From NCBI RefSeq assembly GCF_023715205.1, contig NZ_JAMBNR010000008.1, forward strand, positions 186,001 to 250,000: a stretch of DNA of 64,000 bases, in the 5' to 3' direction. Positions 8,106 through 16,506 of this stretch are shown here, piece by piece. This DNA is from Mesobacillus maritimus. GTDB lineage: Bacteria > Bacillota > Bacilli > Bacillales > Cytobacillaceae. A model generated the notes under the pieces. It ran no database searches. It saw only the letters and a program-made list of their open reading frames with translations, and was not told the origin of the DNA. The translations under genes were made by a program, and so were the position numbers. Numbering within the stretch: position 1 is the first letter of the stretch; each line of letters starts with the position of its first letter.

Positions 8106-8780
8106 CTAAATTGCAAAAACATGATTCCCAATCGTTGCTACAATTTCTCTTGTCCGAATCCATTCGTCGGTTGCAATGTCAGGATTATAAAAATAAATCG
8201 ACCCATTTAAAACGTCTTCACTTGTTAAAGCTTCCTCTACAGCTTGCTTTGCTTCTTCTGATGCTGGTTTATTGATTTCACCATTCTGAACGGGAGAAAA
8301 TGCATATGCACTTCCTACAACCTCATTAATCACGCCAGAAACTGTGTCTGGAAATTGTGAAGATTTTACTCGATTTATGACCACGGTCGCAACAGCCACT
8401 TTCCCCTCGTAAGATTCCCCTTTTGCTTCTGCCTCTACTAATCGATTCAGTAAATCTCGTTCTCCATTAGATAAATTCAGTCTTGGTTCAATATCCTTTT
8501 CAACCTCTGGTACCGTTTTTTTACTAGAAACCTCTGTCTCTGCCCTAGAAGATTGCATTTCGACAACTTTCGGTTCCTCAGAGTTTTCATTTTGGCTCAT
8601 CCACTCTTCAAGAATTGTAATGTCTTCCTGTATATCAACTTGGTTATCAAGTTCTTTATTACTATTCTCTTTCACAATCGAATCAGCACTAACCGCCTCG
8701 ACTGTAACATTCTCTAACCCGATCAAAGTGAATGTAGCCACACAAGCTATTAAAAACTTTTTTTTGAACATTGCTCTCAT
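8106..8780 (-). CDS. SleB/CwlJ-type cell wall hydrolase
   Basis: This 224-residue secreted protein has a signal peptide at residues 1-29. A low-complexity acidic linker runs to about residue 105, then a C-terminal Hydrolase_2 domain (the SleB/CwlJ catalytic domain). Conserved parts are LVEAEAKGE with the catalytic Glu, VAVATVVINRV, and AFSPVQNG. The domain cleaves cortex or wall peptidoglycan as a lytic transglycosylase in SleB. There is no N-terminal peptidoglycan-binding repeat, so it is not SleB itself and is closer to YkvT-type proteins. The ATG has GGAGGT 8 bases upstream. It appears to be a single-gene unit with its own terminator. Confidence 0.85.
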   Translation of the reverse strand: MRAMFKKKFLIACVATFTLIGLENVTVEAVSADSIVKENSNKELDNQVDIQEDITILEEWMSQNENSEEPKVVEMQSSRAETEVSSKKTVPEVEKDIEPRLNLSNGERDLLNRLVEAEAKGESYEGKVAVATVVINRVKSSQFPDTVSGVINEVVGSAYAFSPVQNGEINKPASEEAKQAVEEALTSEDVLNGSIYFYNPDIATDEWIRTREIVATIGNHVFAI

Positions 8781-9042
8781 GTGTACTACCTCCTATTTTT
8801 TTGTATGTTGTTACTCTATCACGGGTTCGTCCTATAGTTACAGAACGATTCAGTTACATTTTCTTGTTATTCTATGAGAAAGATTACAACTCATAAGGAA
8901 TTATGACAATTTACCTGTAGATTTGTCATATTCGTCGTTTTCACTAAAGAAAGTAGGAATATTTTACTATAGATGGTAGTAGTTTCTGAATAAATAGAAA
9001 CATCTATCTGAAAAATTGAACCTATTTCGAGCACAACTACCT

Positions 9043-10452
9043 TTAATCATCAAACCAAGCTTTCGCTAACAATCGAATTCCTTCTTGAATCTCCGCTTCG
9101 GATAATCCACCGAAACCTAGCAAAATGACCGTCTCCTTTTCAGCCTTTTGTTCTTCATAATAAATTGAAGTAGGGTAAACCTTAACCCCAAACTTAGCTG
9201 CTCGTTCAATTAGTTCTGTTTCAGTCATTTGATTGTTTACCCTTAATAAGACATGTAACCCCGCTTCCTCCCCGATCATACTAACTCGTTTTCCCAGCAA
9301 CTTTTTAATCATCAATACTAGCACTTCCTGCTTTTTACGATAAACTGTTCTCATTCTGTTTAAGTGCCTTTCCCAATGCCCGTTTTTCATGAAATGCCAA
9401 AGGGTATGTTGGTGAATTCGGGAAACCGTTTGCTTATAAATTGTAAAATGTCGGTGATAAACCTCTAATAAAGAAACTGGCAGAACCATATAGCTAATCC
9501 TTATTGACGGTATCAATGATTTCGAAAAAGTTCCTAAATAGATAACCTTTCCATTTGAATCCAATCCTTGTAAAGACGGAATGGGTTTCCCTTTGTAGCG
9601 AAATTCACCATCATAGTCGTCTTCAATAATAAAGCCATTGTTCTCAACTGCCCAATGAATAAGTTCCATCCTTCTCTTAATTGGCATGACCATTCCAATT
9701 GGAAATTGATGAGAAGGTGTCACATAGGTTACTTTTGCTTTGCTCTCGGATAACTTTTTAATATCCATTCCATCTTGATCAAGCAGGATGGGTATTAGTT
9801 TCACTCCTTGGTCTTTAAAAACCTGCCTAGTTCGATGAAATCCTGGTTCTTCCATTGAATAGATTGCATCTTTTCCAATCATCATCGTCAACAAACCTAT
9901 TAAAAATTGAGTACCTCCACCAAGAACGATTTGATTTGGTGTACAAATCACTCCTCTAGATTGGTATAAATAAGAAGCCAATTCTTCTCTAAGCCCCGCT
10001 TCACCATTGCGCTCACCATTTAGAAATAAGGAACTCTCCTCTTCATATAAGCTTTGAACACTTAGCTTTCTCCATATGGAATATGGAAATGCTTCTAAAG
10101 CAATCCCTCCATGACTAAAATCGTACTGAACTTTCTCCTTTTGGGGTTGTACAGTATCGTTTTCCCTAAATGGAATTTTATTAGTAACTGAGAATAAATC
10201 GCTATTTAGTTCTTTAACAAAAATCCCTTTCCTTGGAAAACTATCGACATATCCTTCCGCCATTAATTGCTCATACGCTGTTTCTACCGTTGTTTGGCTA
10301 ATCTGTAAATGCTGAGCAAGCTTTCTTTTTGATGGCAACTTAGTACCCGGAGGCATCCTTCCTGCTTGGATTTCAAGTTTAATAGCCTCATACACTTGTA
10401 GATATATTGGGTTATTACCGTCTTGATCAATAACGATTGGGATTTCAAACAT
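9043..10452 (-). CDS. MocR/PdxR-family regulator (GntR HTH plus aminotransferase domain)
   Basis: This 469-residue protein has a GntR winged helix at residues 12-80 (LPSKRKLAQHLQISQTTVETAY) fused to a fold-type I aminotransferase domain. The PLP lysine is in GTFSKSLIPSIR, and IIEDDYDGEF is the cofactor-binding strand. MocR proteins bind PLP as effector and often control a divergent neighbour. Here that is a GNAT gene at 10562. The 110-base gap holds inverted and direct repeats over a good minus-strand promoter. Targets could be vitamin B6 or amino-acid genes, but nothing nearby settles this. Confidence 0.88.
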   Translation of the reverse strand: MFEIPIVIDQDGNNPIYLQVYEAIKLEIQAGRMPPGTKLPSKRKLAQHLQISQTTVETAYEQLMAEGYVDSFPRKGIFVKELNSDLFSVTNKIPFRENDTVQPQKEKVQYDFSHGGIALEAFPYSIWRKLSVQSLYEEESSLFLNGERNGEAGLREELASYLYQSRGVICTPNQIVLGGGTQFLIGLLTMMIGKDAIYSMEEPGFHRTRQVFKDQGVKLIPILLDQDGMDIKKLSESKAKVTYVTPSHQFPIGMVMPIKRRMELIHWAVENNGFIIEDDYDGEFRYKGKPIPSLQGLDSNGKVIYLGTFSKSLIPSIRISYMVLPVSLLEVYHRHFTIYKQTVSRIHQHTLWHFMKNGHWERHLNRMRTVYRKKQEVLVLMIKKLLGKRVSMIGEEAGLHVLLRVNNQMTETELIERAAKFGVKVYPTSIYYEEQKAEKETVILLGFGGLSEAEIQEGIRLLAKAWFDD

Positions 10453-10469
10453 TCAACTTACTCCTTCAT

Positions 10470-10520
10470 TATCTGGCATGGTTAAATATATTATATCTGA
10501 CCCTTTTAATGATGCCAGAG
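10470..10520 (-). promoter_or_regulatory. Promoter and candidate operator of the MocR gene
   Basis: On the minus strand CTGGCA (10513-10518), a 17-base spacer and TATAAT (10490-10495) form a promoter. TCTGGCAT (10472-10479) and ATGCCAGA (10512-10519) are an inverted repeat overlapping it. A second TATCTGAC at about 10494 gives a direct repeat with TATCTGGC, the kind of layout used by MocR proteins. Confidence 0.6.
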
Positions 10521-10561
10521 TTTTTTTATAATTCAATTATCAATAATAAGGGGGAGCTAAA

Positions 10562-10972
10562 ATGCAAGAGTTAAGTGAGATTACTTATAAAGTAAATGAG
10601 ATGATTACTGCCGAACAAATTTCAATCCTTTTTGAAAAATCTGGGATTCGTCGACCAATTGAAGACTTACCACGCTTACAACGGATGCTTGAAAATGGAG
10701 ATCTATTAATTACTGCTTGGGAGAAAAATAAGCTTGTTGGAGTGGCTAGAGCTATTACTGATTTTAGCTATTGCTGCTATTTGTCTGACTTAGCAGTCGA
10801 TCAAGCTTACCAGAAGCGGGGAATCGGTAAAAAATTGGTTCGATTGTTGCAAAGTAAACTTACCAATGAGGTTACGTTATTATTGCTGTCATCACCAATA
10901 GCCATGGATTATTATCCTCGCATCGGTTTTGAAAAAATTGATAACGGCTTTCGTATTTTAAGGGAAAAATAA
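10562..10972 (+). CDS. GNAT family N-acetyltransferase
   Basis: A 136-residue acetyltransferase with the acetyl-CoA loop LAVDQAYQKRGIGKKLVRLL and a C-terminal MDYYPRIGFEKIDNGF segment like that of YjcF/YpeA-type small GNATs. A strong AAGGGGGAG site precedes the ATG. It is divergent from the MocR-type regulator and is the best candidate for its target. Substrate unknown. Confidence 0.85.
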   Translation: MQELSEITYKVNEMITAEQISILFEKSGIRRPIEDLPRLQRMLENGDLLITAWEKNKLVGVARAITDFSYCCYLSDLAVDQAYQKRGIGKKLVRLLQSKLTNEVTLLLLSSPIAMDYYPRIGFEKIDNGFRILREK

Positions 10973-11013
10973 TGCCTTTTTAAATATTGCATCAAAGAAA
11001 TAACGATGGCGGA

Positions 11014-11040
11014 TAAAAAAAGAGAGCATTCAAAGCTCTC
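11014..11040 (-). terminator. Terminator of the DUF1292 gene
   Basis: The stem GAGAGC/GCTCTC overlaps the stop codon and is followed on the minus strand by seven T. Confidence 0.8.
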
Positions 11041-11323
11041 AATTTTCTTCCGCCGCATCTTCTTCATCCATCATTTCATCAAACTTCGAAGATACTTTTT
11101 CAAACTCATCATCACTCTCAATTGCAGCAAAATCACCTTCTGTATCAACCTTTAGAAAAAAGACATCAATGTCTTCATCACTTTTTTGTTTTAAATCTTC
11201 CACAAAACTTACTGCCACATATTCCACATCTTCGAATGTCATGCTCGCAAGAACTTCAACTTCTTGTTCATCATTGTTTTCATCACTGATTGTAAAAACT
11301 TCACCGATTTCAATTTTTCCCAT
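11039..11323 (-). CDS. DUF1292 family acidic protein
   Basis: This is a 94-residue, strongly acidic protein with the DUF1292 pattern (an N-terminal small beta domain, EVEVLASMTFEDVEYVAV) and an acidic tail ending DEEDAAEEN. The family is common in Firmicutes next to yrrK-type genes and has no established function. It is single here, with a GAGGAG ribosome site and a tight terminator. Confidence 0.75.
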   Translation of the reverse strand: MGKIEIGEVFTISDENNDEQEVEVLASMTFEDVEYVAVSFVEDLKQKSDEDIDVFFLKVDTEGDFAAIESDDEFEKVSSKFDEMMDEEDAAEEN

Positions 11324-11466
11324 TATGAACAGCTCCTCTCAATTTTAATAACATCCTGTATTCATTATCTTCTGTTCCTACTAAAAATAAACAAAAGAAT
11401 CTTTTTTCAAATTAACCTTTTCCGAGTATAATTTGAATAGATTGCTTATAGTAAGGAGAATTCGCT

Positions 11467-11766
11467 ATGTACGAAAAGGATTTACAAGAAAAGATTATTG
11501 AAAACTTTCAACGTGAAGAAAAAATGATGATTCTTGTTTTTGCGCAATGGTGCGTAAATCACGATTTAGATCCAGAAGAAATCTATTTAAAAGCTTATCC
11601 CGATCAAGCCAAAAATCCTGCCCTCAAAGAAGCAATACAGCTAACCGTCCCAAAAGAAGAAGCAGGTGAAGTTCCTGACCAAACTTTGCTTGGTGTGCTA
11701 TCTCTATTTGGAAATGATGACCTCGCATTTGTTGTGACAGAGGAAATGAATAAAAGAAAAAAGTGA
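11467..11766 (+). CDS. Conserved small protein, YxiS-like
   Basis: A 99-residue soluble protein: a helical N-terminus (KIIENFQREEKMMILVFAQWC), a YPDQAKNPALKEA middle and a C-terminal LLGVLSLFGNDDLAFVV. From memory it resembles YxiS of Bacillus subtilis, whose role is unknown; I am not certain of the match. It has an AAGGAG site and a terminator, so expression as a single gene is likely. Confidence 0.6.
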   Translation: MYEKDLQEKIIENFQREEKMMILVFAQWCVNHDLDPEEIYLKAYPDQAKNPALKEAIQLTVPKEEAGEVPDQTLLGVLSLFGNDDLAFVVTEEMNKRKK

Positions 11767-11779
11767 AAACTCACAAATA

Positions 11780-11812
11780 GAAAAACGACTCGAACCTCGA
11801 AGTCGTTTTTCT
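11780..11812. terminator. Bidirectional terminator
   Basis: GAAAAACGACT and AGTCGTTTTTC, with 11-bp arms around a 10-base loop, end the 11467 gene. The A-run on the left makes it usable from the other side too. Confidence 0.85.
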
Positions 11813-11933
11813 GTTTGCGTGTATCCGTGGATACTTGCCTGAGTTCCTCTAGTAACAATCCCCTAATCCAGCTCTCTACACCATGATACAGTCGTAAATT
11901 ATTATATTTTAAAAGACTATGTGAATTCCTACA

Positions 11934-12281
11934 TCAAATACGATTCAAATGAGTATCTTTAAAATCCGTTGGGTATTTGAGACCATATCCCAACATTCGA
12001 TCCATTCCGATATGAGCAGTAAGAATGAACCCCACCGCAATTATCGTTTCATTTTGTAACATGCTCCCTAAGATCAACACGATAATTGCTAGACTATAAG
12101 TGTGAAAGGTATTATATAGAAAGGCACCTACTTTGTTACTGAAAAGGTAACCAACCATTGAAAGGTCAGGTAAAAACAATAAGACTATAAATAGGAACCA
12201 GCTAAATTCCTGATTAGCATAAACAGTAAGACTCAAGATTAATACAAATAATCCTTCTATATGAAGGAGTGCTTTAACCAT
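11934..12281 (-). CDS. DUF4260 family membrane protein
   Basis: This is a 115-residue protein with three or four hydrophobic helices and the DUF4260 C-terminal signature (HIGMDRMLGYGLKYPTDFKDTH). Function unknown. An AGGTGGAG site precedes the ATG. It stands alone between the YxiS-like gene and the NUDIX pair. Confidence 0.75.
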   Translation of the reverse strand: MVKALLHIEGLFVLILSLTVYANQEFSWFLFIVLLFLPDLSMVGYLFSNKVGAFLYNTFHTYSLAIIVLILGSMLQNETIIAVGFILTAHIGMDRMLGYGLKYPTDFKDTHLNRI

Positions 12282-12481
12282 GTAATCTCCACCTATCTAA
12301 GAATCAAAATTTTTCTACTGCCATTAAACTAGACTAATTACTATATGATGTATTGTCATACGGGTTCCTGTTGGAAAGGAAGGCTATCGTATTTGTACCT
12401 CTATACATCTCCGTTAACATTTTGATGGCTAAAATGCCGTCACGGTCTCTATCTACTTTCAATAAGGCAACAATATGCATC

Positions 12482-13129
12482 CTAGTAGTTCAAATCATTA
12501 TTGCTTTTCTCAATCACTGTATTTATTTTTTCCAATACATTAAGATAAAAGTGTGTTTGATGGGGAACAAATCGATCTTTTCCTACTCGCTCTTGGATTT
12601 TAGAGCAAACTCCCACACTGTCGATTCTGTAACCACTAACGGTTATTGTTGATAATTTGCCTAACCACAAGTCCATAAAGTCAGTGAACTCAACTTTTAC
12701 CATTCCAGCAACTTCTTCTTTTTGCAATATAAAGTCTTCGATAGCAAAATCCGTTTGAAGTAAGAAGATATTGGCAATTTCTTTGTCAATGAAATCGTCC
12801 TTCTTTACACAATAATCAATGATTCCTAATGAAACTAATTCATCGAAAGAAACCTCCACACCAAGCTCTTCTTTTAGCTCTCGTACTCCATCTTGTACTG
12901 ATTCATCTGCTAACAAATGACCAGCTGCGGTTATATCATAAAGACTAGGATAATCTTTTTTCGTCTCACTCCGTAACTGTAAATATAAATAGACTTTTTC
13001 TCCATCTTTCCTTACTAACCAGCAATGAAATACCTCGTGCCAATGGCCCACTTTATGTACTTCTTTCCGTGTTGCTACTCCGATTACATTTCGGTTTTCA
13101 TCGAAAATTTTTAACTGTTCTTGTTCCAT
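12482..13129 (-). CDS. NUDIX hydrolase, isopentenyl-diphosphate-isomerase-like subgroup
   Basis: A 215-residue protein with the NUDIX box as GHLLADESVQDGVRELKEEL, preceded by the VGHWHEVFHCWLVR segment seen in IPP-isomerase-like NUDIX enzymes. It presumably hydrolyses a nucleoside diphosphate derivative; the substrate is unknown. ATG 13129 is preferred because AAGGAG lies 6 bases upstream. The ATG at 13147 would overlap the upstream NUDIX gene and carry this site inside the coding part. It is the second gene of a two-gene unit. Confidence 0.8.
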   Translation of the reverse strand: MEQEQLKIFDENRNVIGVATRKEVHKVGHWHEVFHCWLVRKDGEKVYLYLQLRSETKKDYPSLYDITAAGHLLADESVQDGVRELKEELGVEVSFDELVSLGIIDYCVKKDDFIDKEIANIFLLQTDFAIEDFILQKEEVAGMVKVEFTDFMDLWLGKLSTITVSGYRIDSVGVCSKIQERVGKDRFVPHQTHFYLNVLEKINTVIEKSNNDLNY

Positions 13130-13143
13130 TTTATTCTCCTTGC

Positions 13144-13653
13144 TCATTCATTACGATTATTTTTTTCACTTCTAAAAAATTGCCCATCAAAATAAGACGC
13201 ATTCTCATTATTTTTAATAAATAACTGTTCAGGGTAGGGCAGTGCAAGTTTAGGCATATTTTCCGCTTTAAAATAATGCAGTTCCACAGTTTCTAAATCT
13301 ATAGGATTTAAATTTCCGCTTTGAACTTCACACTCAAATAAAAAAACATTGTATTCTACTTTGTGACCATTGGGATAGGTATATCGATAATTTCTTCCCC
13401 CAAATACACCTGCTAACTTGGTTGGAGTAACAACTAACCCTGTTTCTTCCAGAACTTCACGAACTAAAGCCTCAGCTGGTGTCTCACCAGGTTCAATCGC
13501 TCCTGCAGGAAGGCTCCAGCCCTCTCCATTCCCTTTCTTTTGAAATAAAATTTCATCCCGGTCGTTTCGAACAATTCCAGCCACACTTGGCATAAAAATC
13601 AATTCATTGCCCACTTTTTCGCGGATGTTTTTATAATAATCTGACATTCCCAT
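13144..13653 (-). CDS. NUDIX hydrolase
   Basis: This 169-residue protein has a complete NUDIX box (GAIEPGETPAEALVREVLEE followed by TGL) and the ILFQKKGNGEGWSLPAG strand before it. It is of the MutT/ADP-ribose pyrophosphatase type. It is the first gene of the tandem NUDIX pair, with 14 bases between its stop and the next start. The Shine-Dalgarno site (GGGGGC) is weak, so ATG 13653 or the ATG two codons later may be used. Confidence 0.82.
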   Translation of the reverse strand: MGMSDYYKNIREKVGNELIFMPSVAGIVRNDRDEILFQKKGNGEGWSLPAGAIEPGETPAEALVREVLEETGLVVTPTKLAGVFGGRNYRYTYPNGHKVEYNVFLFECEVQSGNLNPIDLETVELHYFKAENMPKLALPYPEQLFIKNNENASYFDGQFFRSEKNNRNE

Positions 13654-14148
13654 GTAGTGCCCCCAATTTTCTGCTATTGCTATTTTGTATAGTCTTTTTT
13701 CACTATCCTAACTACCAATTTAGAAAATAATCAAAAGATGGAATGGCCATACATTCTTCATGAACCTTTAAGTTTTTTTCATTTTTCATTATTTTCATTA
13801 TAGAATAGCTAATGATGAAAGCTAGCGTCCCAAACAAGCAACAATGGTATTAGCGAATCCCCACCAATCACAATCTTGTTCGATACTAAAAAAGTTATTT
13901 AAAATATGAAAGATGTGTTCATTCTACCTCTCCTTTCATATTAAATTAATCATATGAACAATCGAAACATAATTATATTATGTAAATTAGATTCAGAATA
14001 AGGAAATCGTCTAACAGACGGAATAAATTAGGAGATCCTTTGTCAGGAAAAGGCACTTGAACCCTCAAAAATACAGGAATAAATGTAATTTATATAACTG
14101 TTGTCTCCCATGAAAACGGGTCAAATTCCCAAGAATCTTCATAATAAA
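13654..14148. other. Intergenic stretch without a supportable gene
   Basis: Nearly 500 AT-rich bases. On the minus strand a frame at 13822-13920 reads like a short protein (FSIEQDCDWWGFANTIVACLGR) behind a GGAGAGG site, but the ATG is one base out of frame with it. It may be a small gene broken by a one-base loss. Nothing else stands out. Confidence 0.35.
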
Positions 14149-14712
14149 TTAAATTGAAACAGTTGAATCAATTTGTACTTTTAATGCGGCTACCTCTCTT
14201 CTAATTAACATGGCGGTGATAAAATAAACAATGCTTAACGCTAAAGGAACAAGTGTTAAAGCCATTTCGATAAATACTAAACCTACTATTGTGGATACTA
14301 AAACAGTAGCGATTGTTTGGAATAACATCGCTCTACTCTCATATAACCACATAAATGGTAGGAAATGAGCACCTGTTAATACTCCTACAACAAATGGCAC
14401 CCATTCATAATGCTCAAAGCCCACCGCTATGAGCAAGGGAGCAAATAATAATTGTAAGGCACCCAGTAATCCACCTAAAGTGGAAAGTGGGTTGTCTTTC
14501 GAAAAAAAATCAATCCCCAATAATTTAGAAACAAAAATACCAACTGGAAAGAAAACTCCAGTAGAAGCCAAATAAATATACGCATTAATTTCTTCTGGCA
14601 ATACAAAACTCAAGAATCCAAGGATTAACCAAATTAGAATACCACCATAAAACATGGGAACACCTTTATTCGTCCTTATCATATAGTCTGTTTTGATTTC
14701 TTTGAAATCCAT
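14149..14712 (-). CDS. Integral membrane protein, DUF7010-like
   Basis: This is a 187-residue protein with five or six hydrophobic helices, starting MDFKEIKTDYMIRTNKGVPM and ending with a short charged tail. I believe it belongs to the DUF7010 group of Bacillus membrane proteins, which has no known function. A GAAGGAGGG site precedes the ATG. It is a single gene, with no partner to suggest its job. Confidence 0.6.
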   Translation of the reverse strand: MDFKEIKTDYMIRTNKGVPMFYGGILIWLILGFLSFVLPEEINAYIYLASTGVFFPVGIFVSKLLGIDFFSKDNPLSTLGGLLGALQLLFAPLLIAVGFEHYEWVPFVVGVLTGAHFLPFMWLYESRAMLFQTIATVLVSTIVGLVFIEMALTLVPLALSIVYFITAMLIRREVAALKVQIDSTVSI

Positions 14713-14990
14713 ATGTTTTCCCTCCTTCGACGTTATGGTTATTATTTATACCCCTTCCTATTTAGCTGCTACTAATGGCCAGAATTCAACATCTCTTTTC
14801 ATTGCATATTGCATACTATTCCCATTAAACACGTATTCCTAGTGCGGAGACCAACTTATTCGCTTGAATTTCCGCTACGCCTTGGTGAAGAAGCCACGGT
14901 CGGTGTAAAATATCAACACGAAAACAGTGCCACATTAACTCACTCTGACACGAGATACTTGTTGAAATTTGCTTACTAACTACAAATAGA

Positions 14991-15368
14991 TTAATTACAT
15001 ACCCCTAGTGGATTACCATCAAGGTCATAAAAAGTGAAATATTTCATCTCACCTTCTCCTCCAACAGGACCAACTGTCACATCTTTTTCCACTAAAGCTC
15101 TATAAGTTTCTTCAAAATCTTGGGGTATAAAGTTATAATATTTTCCAACACCAAATTGATTATCAGGAAAGCACATCGGTTGATGATTGTCTGTCCGTAC
15201 TAAACATACAACAGTTTGCGAACTCTCGGAAATTTTCATTACTGCTGCTTCCGCTTCTTGATATAAAAGTAAAAAGCCCAGCTTTTCTTCATACCATTCT
15301 GCAGATTTTGCAGGATTTTTTACAGGAATAAAAACACCTTCCATCCCCTTAAAAATTGACTGAGTCAA
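14991..15368 (-). CDS. VOC family protein
   Basis: A VOC-fold protein of about 125 residues: EGVFIPVKNPAKSAEWYEEK at the start, a middle VVCLVRTDN strand, and MKYFTFYDLDGNPLGVCN at the end. The TTG at 15368 is the likely start because GGTGGGGGGGAG lies directly before it. An ATG at 15425 would add an N-terminus foreign to the family. Substrate unknown. It is only distantly similar to the VOC protein at the left edge. Confidence 0.75.
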   Translation of the reverse strand: MTQSIFKGMEGVFIPVKNPAKSAEWYEEKLGFLLLYQEAEAAVMKISESSQTVVCLVRTDNHQPMCFPDNQFGVGKYYNFIPQDFEETYRALVEKDVTVGPVGGEGEMKYFTFYDLDGNPLGVCN

Positions 15369-15681
15369 AATTCTCCCCCCCACCTTTCCATCATGTTCCA
15401 TTTCTTTTTCGACTATTAATAACAAAATCCTTTATTTATATTGAATTTCTAGAAGATTCCCCTATTTTAATGTGCTTTAAGACCAATAATATTACGGTTT
15501 TTGTTTTGAACAAAAAACGGAAAAAATTTAACTCTATAAATTGTTCTATTAAATCTGGATAACGATAACGATCTATACTTTTGGAAAGTTAATACTTAAA
15601 TTAAGGGTGGAATTTTTGAATAAGGTTGTCTTTAATAATTGTAAAAGCTTTATGCTTCAACAAAGTTGGAATGTGCCTACC

Positions 15682-15737
15682 TAAAAAGACCACTGGTGTG
15701 CCATTGCCACCATATGGTCGTTACAATAGCACACCCC
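15682..15737 (-). terminator. Terminator of the toxin-like peptide mRNA
   Basis: On the minus strand GGTGTGC...GCACACC (15729-15735 and 15695-15701), with inner pairing ATTG/CAAT and ACC/GGT, forms a long hairpin. It is followed after seven bases by CTTTTT. It ends the transcript of the 27-residue peptide gene. Confidence 0.75.
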
Positions 15738-15795
15738 TTATCAAAGAAAACTAGATGTGTGAGTCATTCACCATATTTTTTAAGCAAAGGGTGGG

Positions 15796-15879
15796 TTATT
15801 TTTTTCGGTTAAATGCCAATACCGCTAAAATTAAGCTAGTAAAAGCGCATGCAAACATTAATGCCTCATATACTGTCAC
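15796..15879 (-). CDS. Putative holin-like type I toxin peptide (27 aa)
   Basis: The GTG-started peptide begins MTVYEALMFACAF, continues with a single hydrophobic helix to about residue 22 and ends NRKK. This matches the 'putative holin-like toxin' peptides of bacilli (TxpA/YrkM-like group), which insert in the membrane and are silenced by an antisense RNA. AAGGGGGTG lies 8 bases before the GTG. A strong terminator 60 bases downstream gives a compact mRNA with the long 3' part typical of type I systems. An antisense RNA from the plus strand is expected but I cannot place its promoter with confidence; a weak candidate is TTGTCT/TATGCT at 15626-15656. Confidence 0.7.
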   Translation of the reverse strand: MTVYEALMFACAFTSLILAVLAFNRKK

Positions 15880-16084
15880 CGCAACACCCCCTTCCTTTCA
15901 GGGAACTCCTCCCCCCTTGTTCTCGTCTATTGTGCCATTATTATACCACAAAACAGAACATATGTTTGTATATTTCCTCTTAAAAAAGAGAGTTGAGACA
16001 TTTGAACTAGATCAAATTAGATTAAACGACGGATAATTTGCTCCTTTTGGTAGAACCTATCCACTAAAAAGTAGGTGAATTTCC

Positions 16085-16417
16085 ATGAAAGTTGTGAAAT
16101 CAATATTCATTCTTTTCCTGATGGAGGTTTTATTTTTAGCAGCAGGGATTGATGCCCAAGTCCCCCCATACGCTAAATGGGGTCAAGTGGCGATGAAAGA
16201 AACGAAAAAAAAATACCCTCAGGCAGATATAGTTGATTACCAACATATTGGAAGAGAAACTGGAACCAGTACCTCAATTGAGAAATTCAAATTATGGTTA
16301 AAAGAAGACACAAAAGAATTCGGTGTCTTAATTGATATTACTTTTGACAATAAATCTGAAGAAATTATCAAAATTGACTTCTCAGAAACCACCCGAGAGA
16401 AGTACAATCAGTCCTAA
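16085..16417 (+). CDS. DUF3889 family secreted protein
   Basis: This 110-residue protein has a signal peptide at residues 1-24 (cleavage near IDAQ) and then the DUF3889 pattern PPYAKWGQVAMKETKKKYP. Lysine-rich, short-strand sequence follows, ending NKSEEIIKIDF. It is similar in layout to YqzG of Bacillus subtilis. Function unknown, probably extracytoplasmic. AAGTAGGTG precedes the ATG. Confidence 0.75.
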   Translation: MKVVKSIFILFLMEVLFLAAGIDAQVPPYAKWGQVAMKETKKKYPQADIVDYQHIGRETGTSTSIEKFKLWLKEDTKEFGVLIDITFDNKSEEIIKIDFSETTREKYNQS

Positions 16418-16428
16418 TGAACAAAATG

Positions 16429-16455
16429 GGTAGTGAGCATAGTAAAGTCACTACC
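16429..16455 (+). terminator. Hairpin after the DUF3889 gene
   Basis: GGTAGTGA and TCACTACC (8-bp stem, 11-base loop) lie just after the stop codon. There is no strong T-run, so it may work together with the next palindrome. Confidence 0.5.
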
Positions 16456-16461
16456 GTCTAT

Positions 16462-16506
16462 TAGATCCCAGAGAAATGGATGGCACCATCCATTTTTCTG
16501 GGATCT
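16462..16506. repeat. GGATGG/CCATCC palindrome with long flanking arms
   Basis: TAGATCCCAGA-G-AAATGGATGG pairs with the complementary right arm around a two-base loop, giving a stem of about 22 bp. The centre (ATGGATGGCACCATCCAT) is a shortened form of the dispersed palindrome family. Confidence 0.75.

Noticed and set aside
8781-9042. Repeated GTAAC motifs upstream of the SleB-like gene
   Set aside because: They do not match any sigma factor or regulator consensus that I can name.
15755-16036. A 93-codon plus-strand frame over the toxin-like peptide
   Set aside because: It has no ribosome site and is the complement of the better supported 27-residue minus-strand gene.
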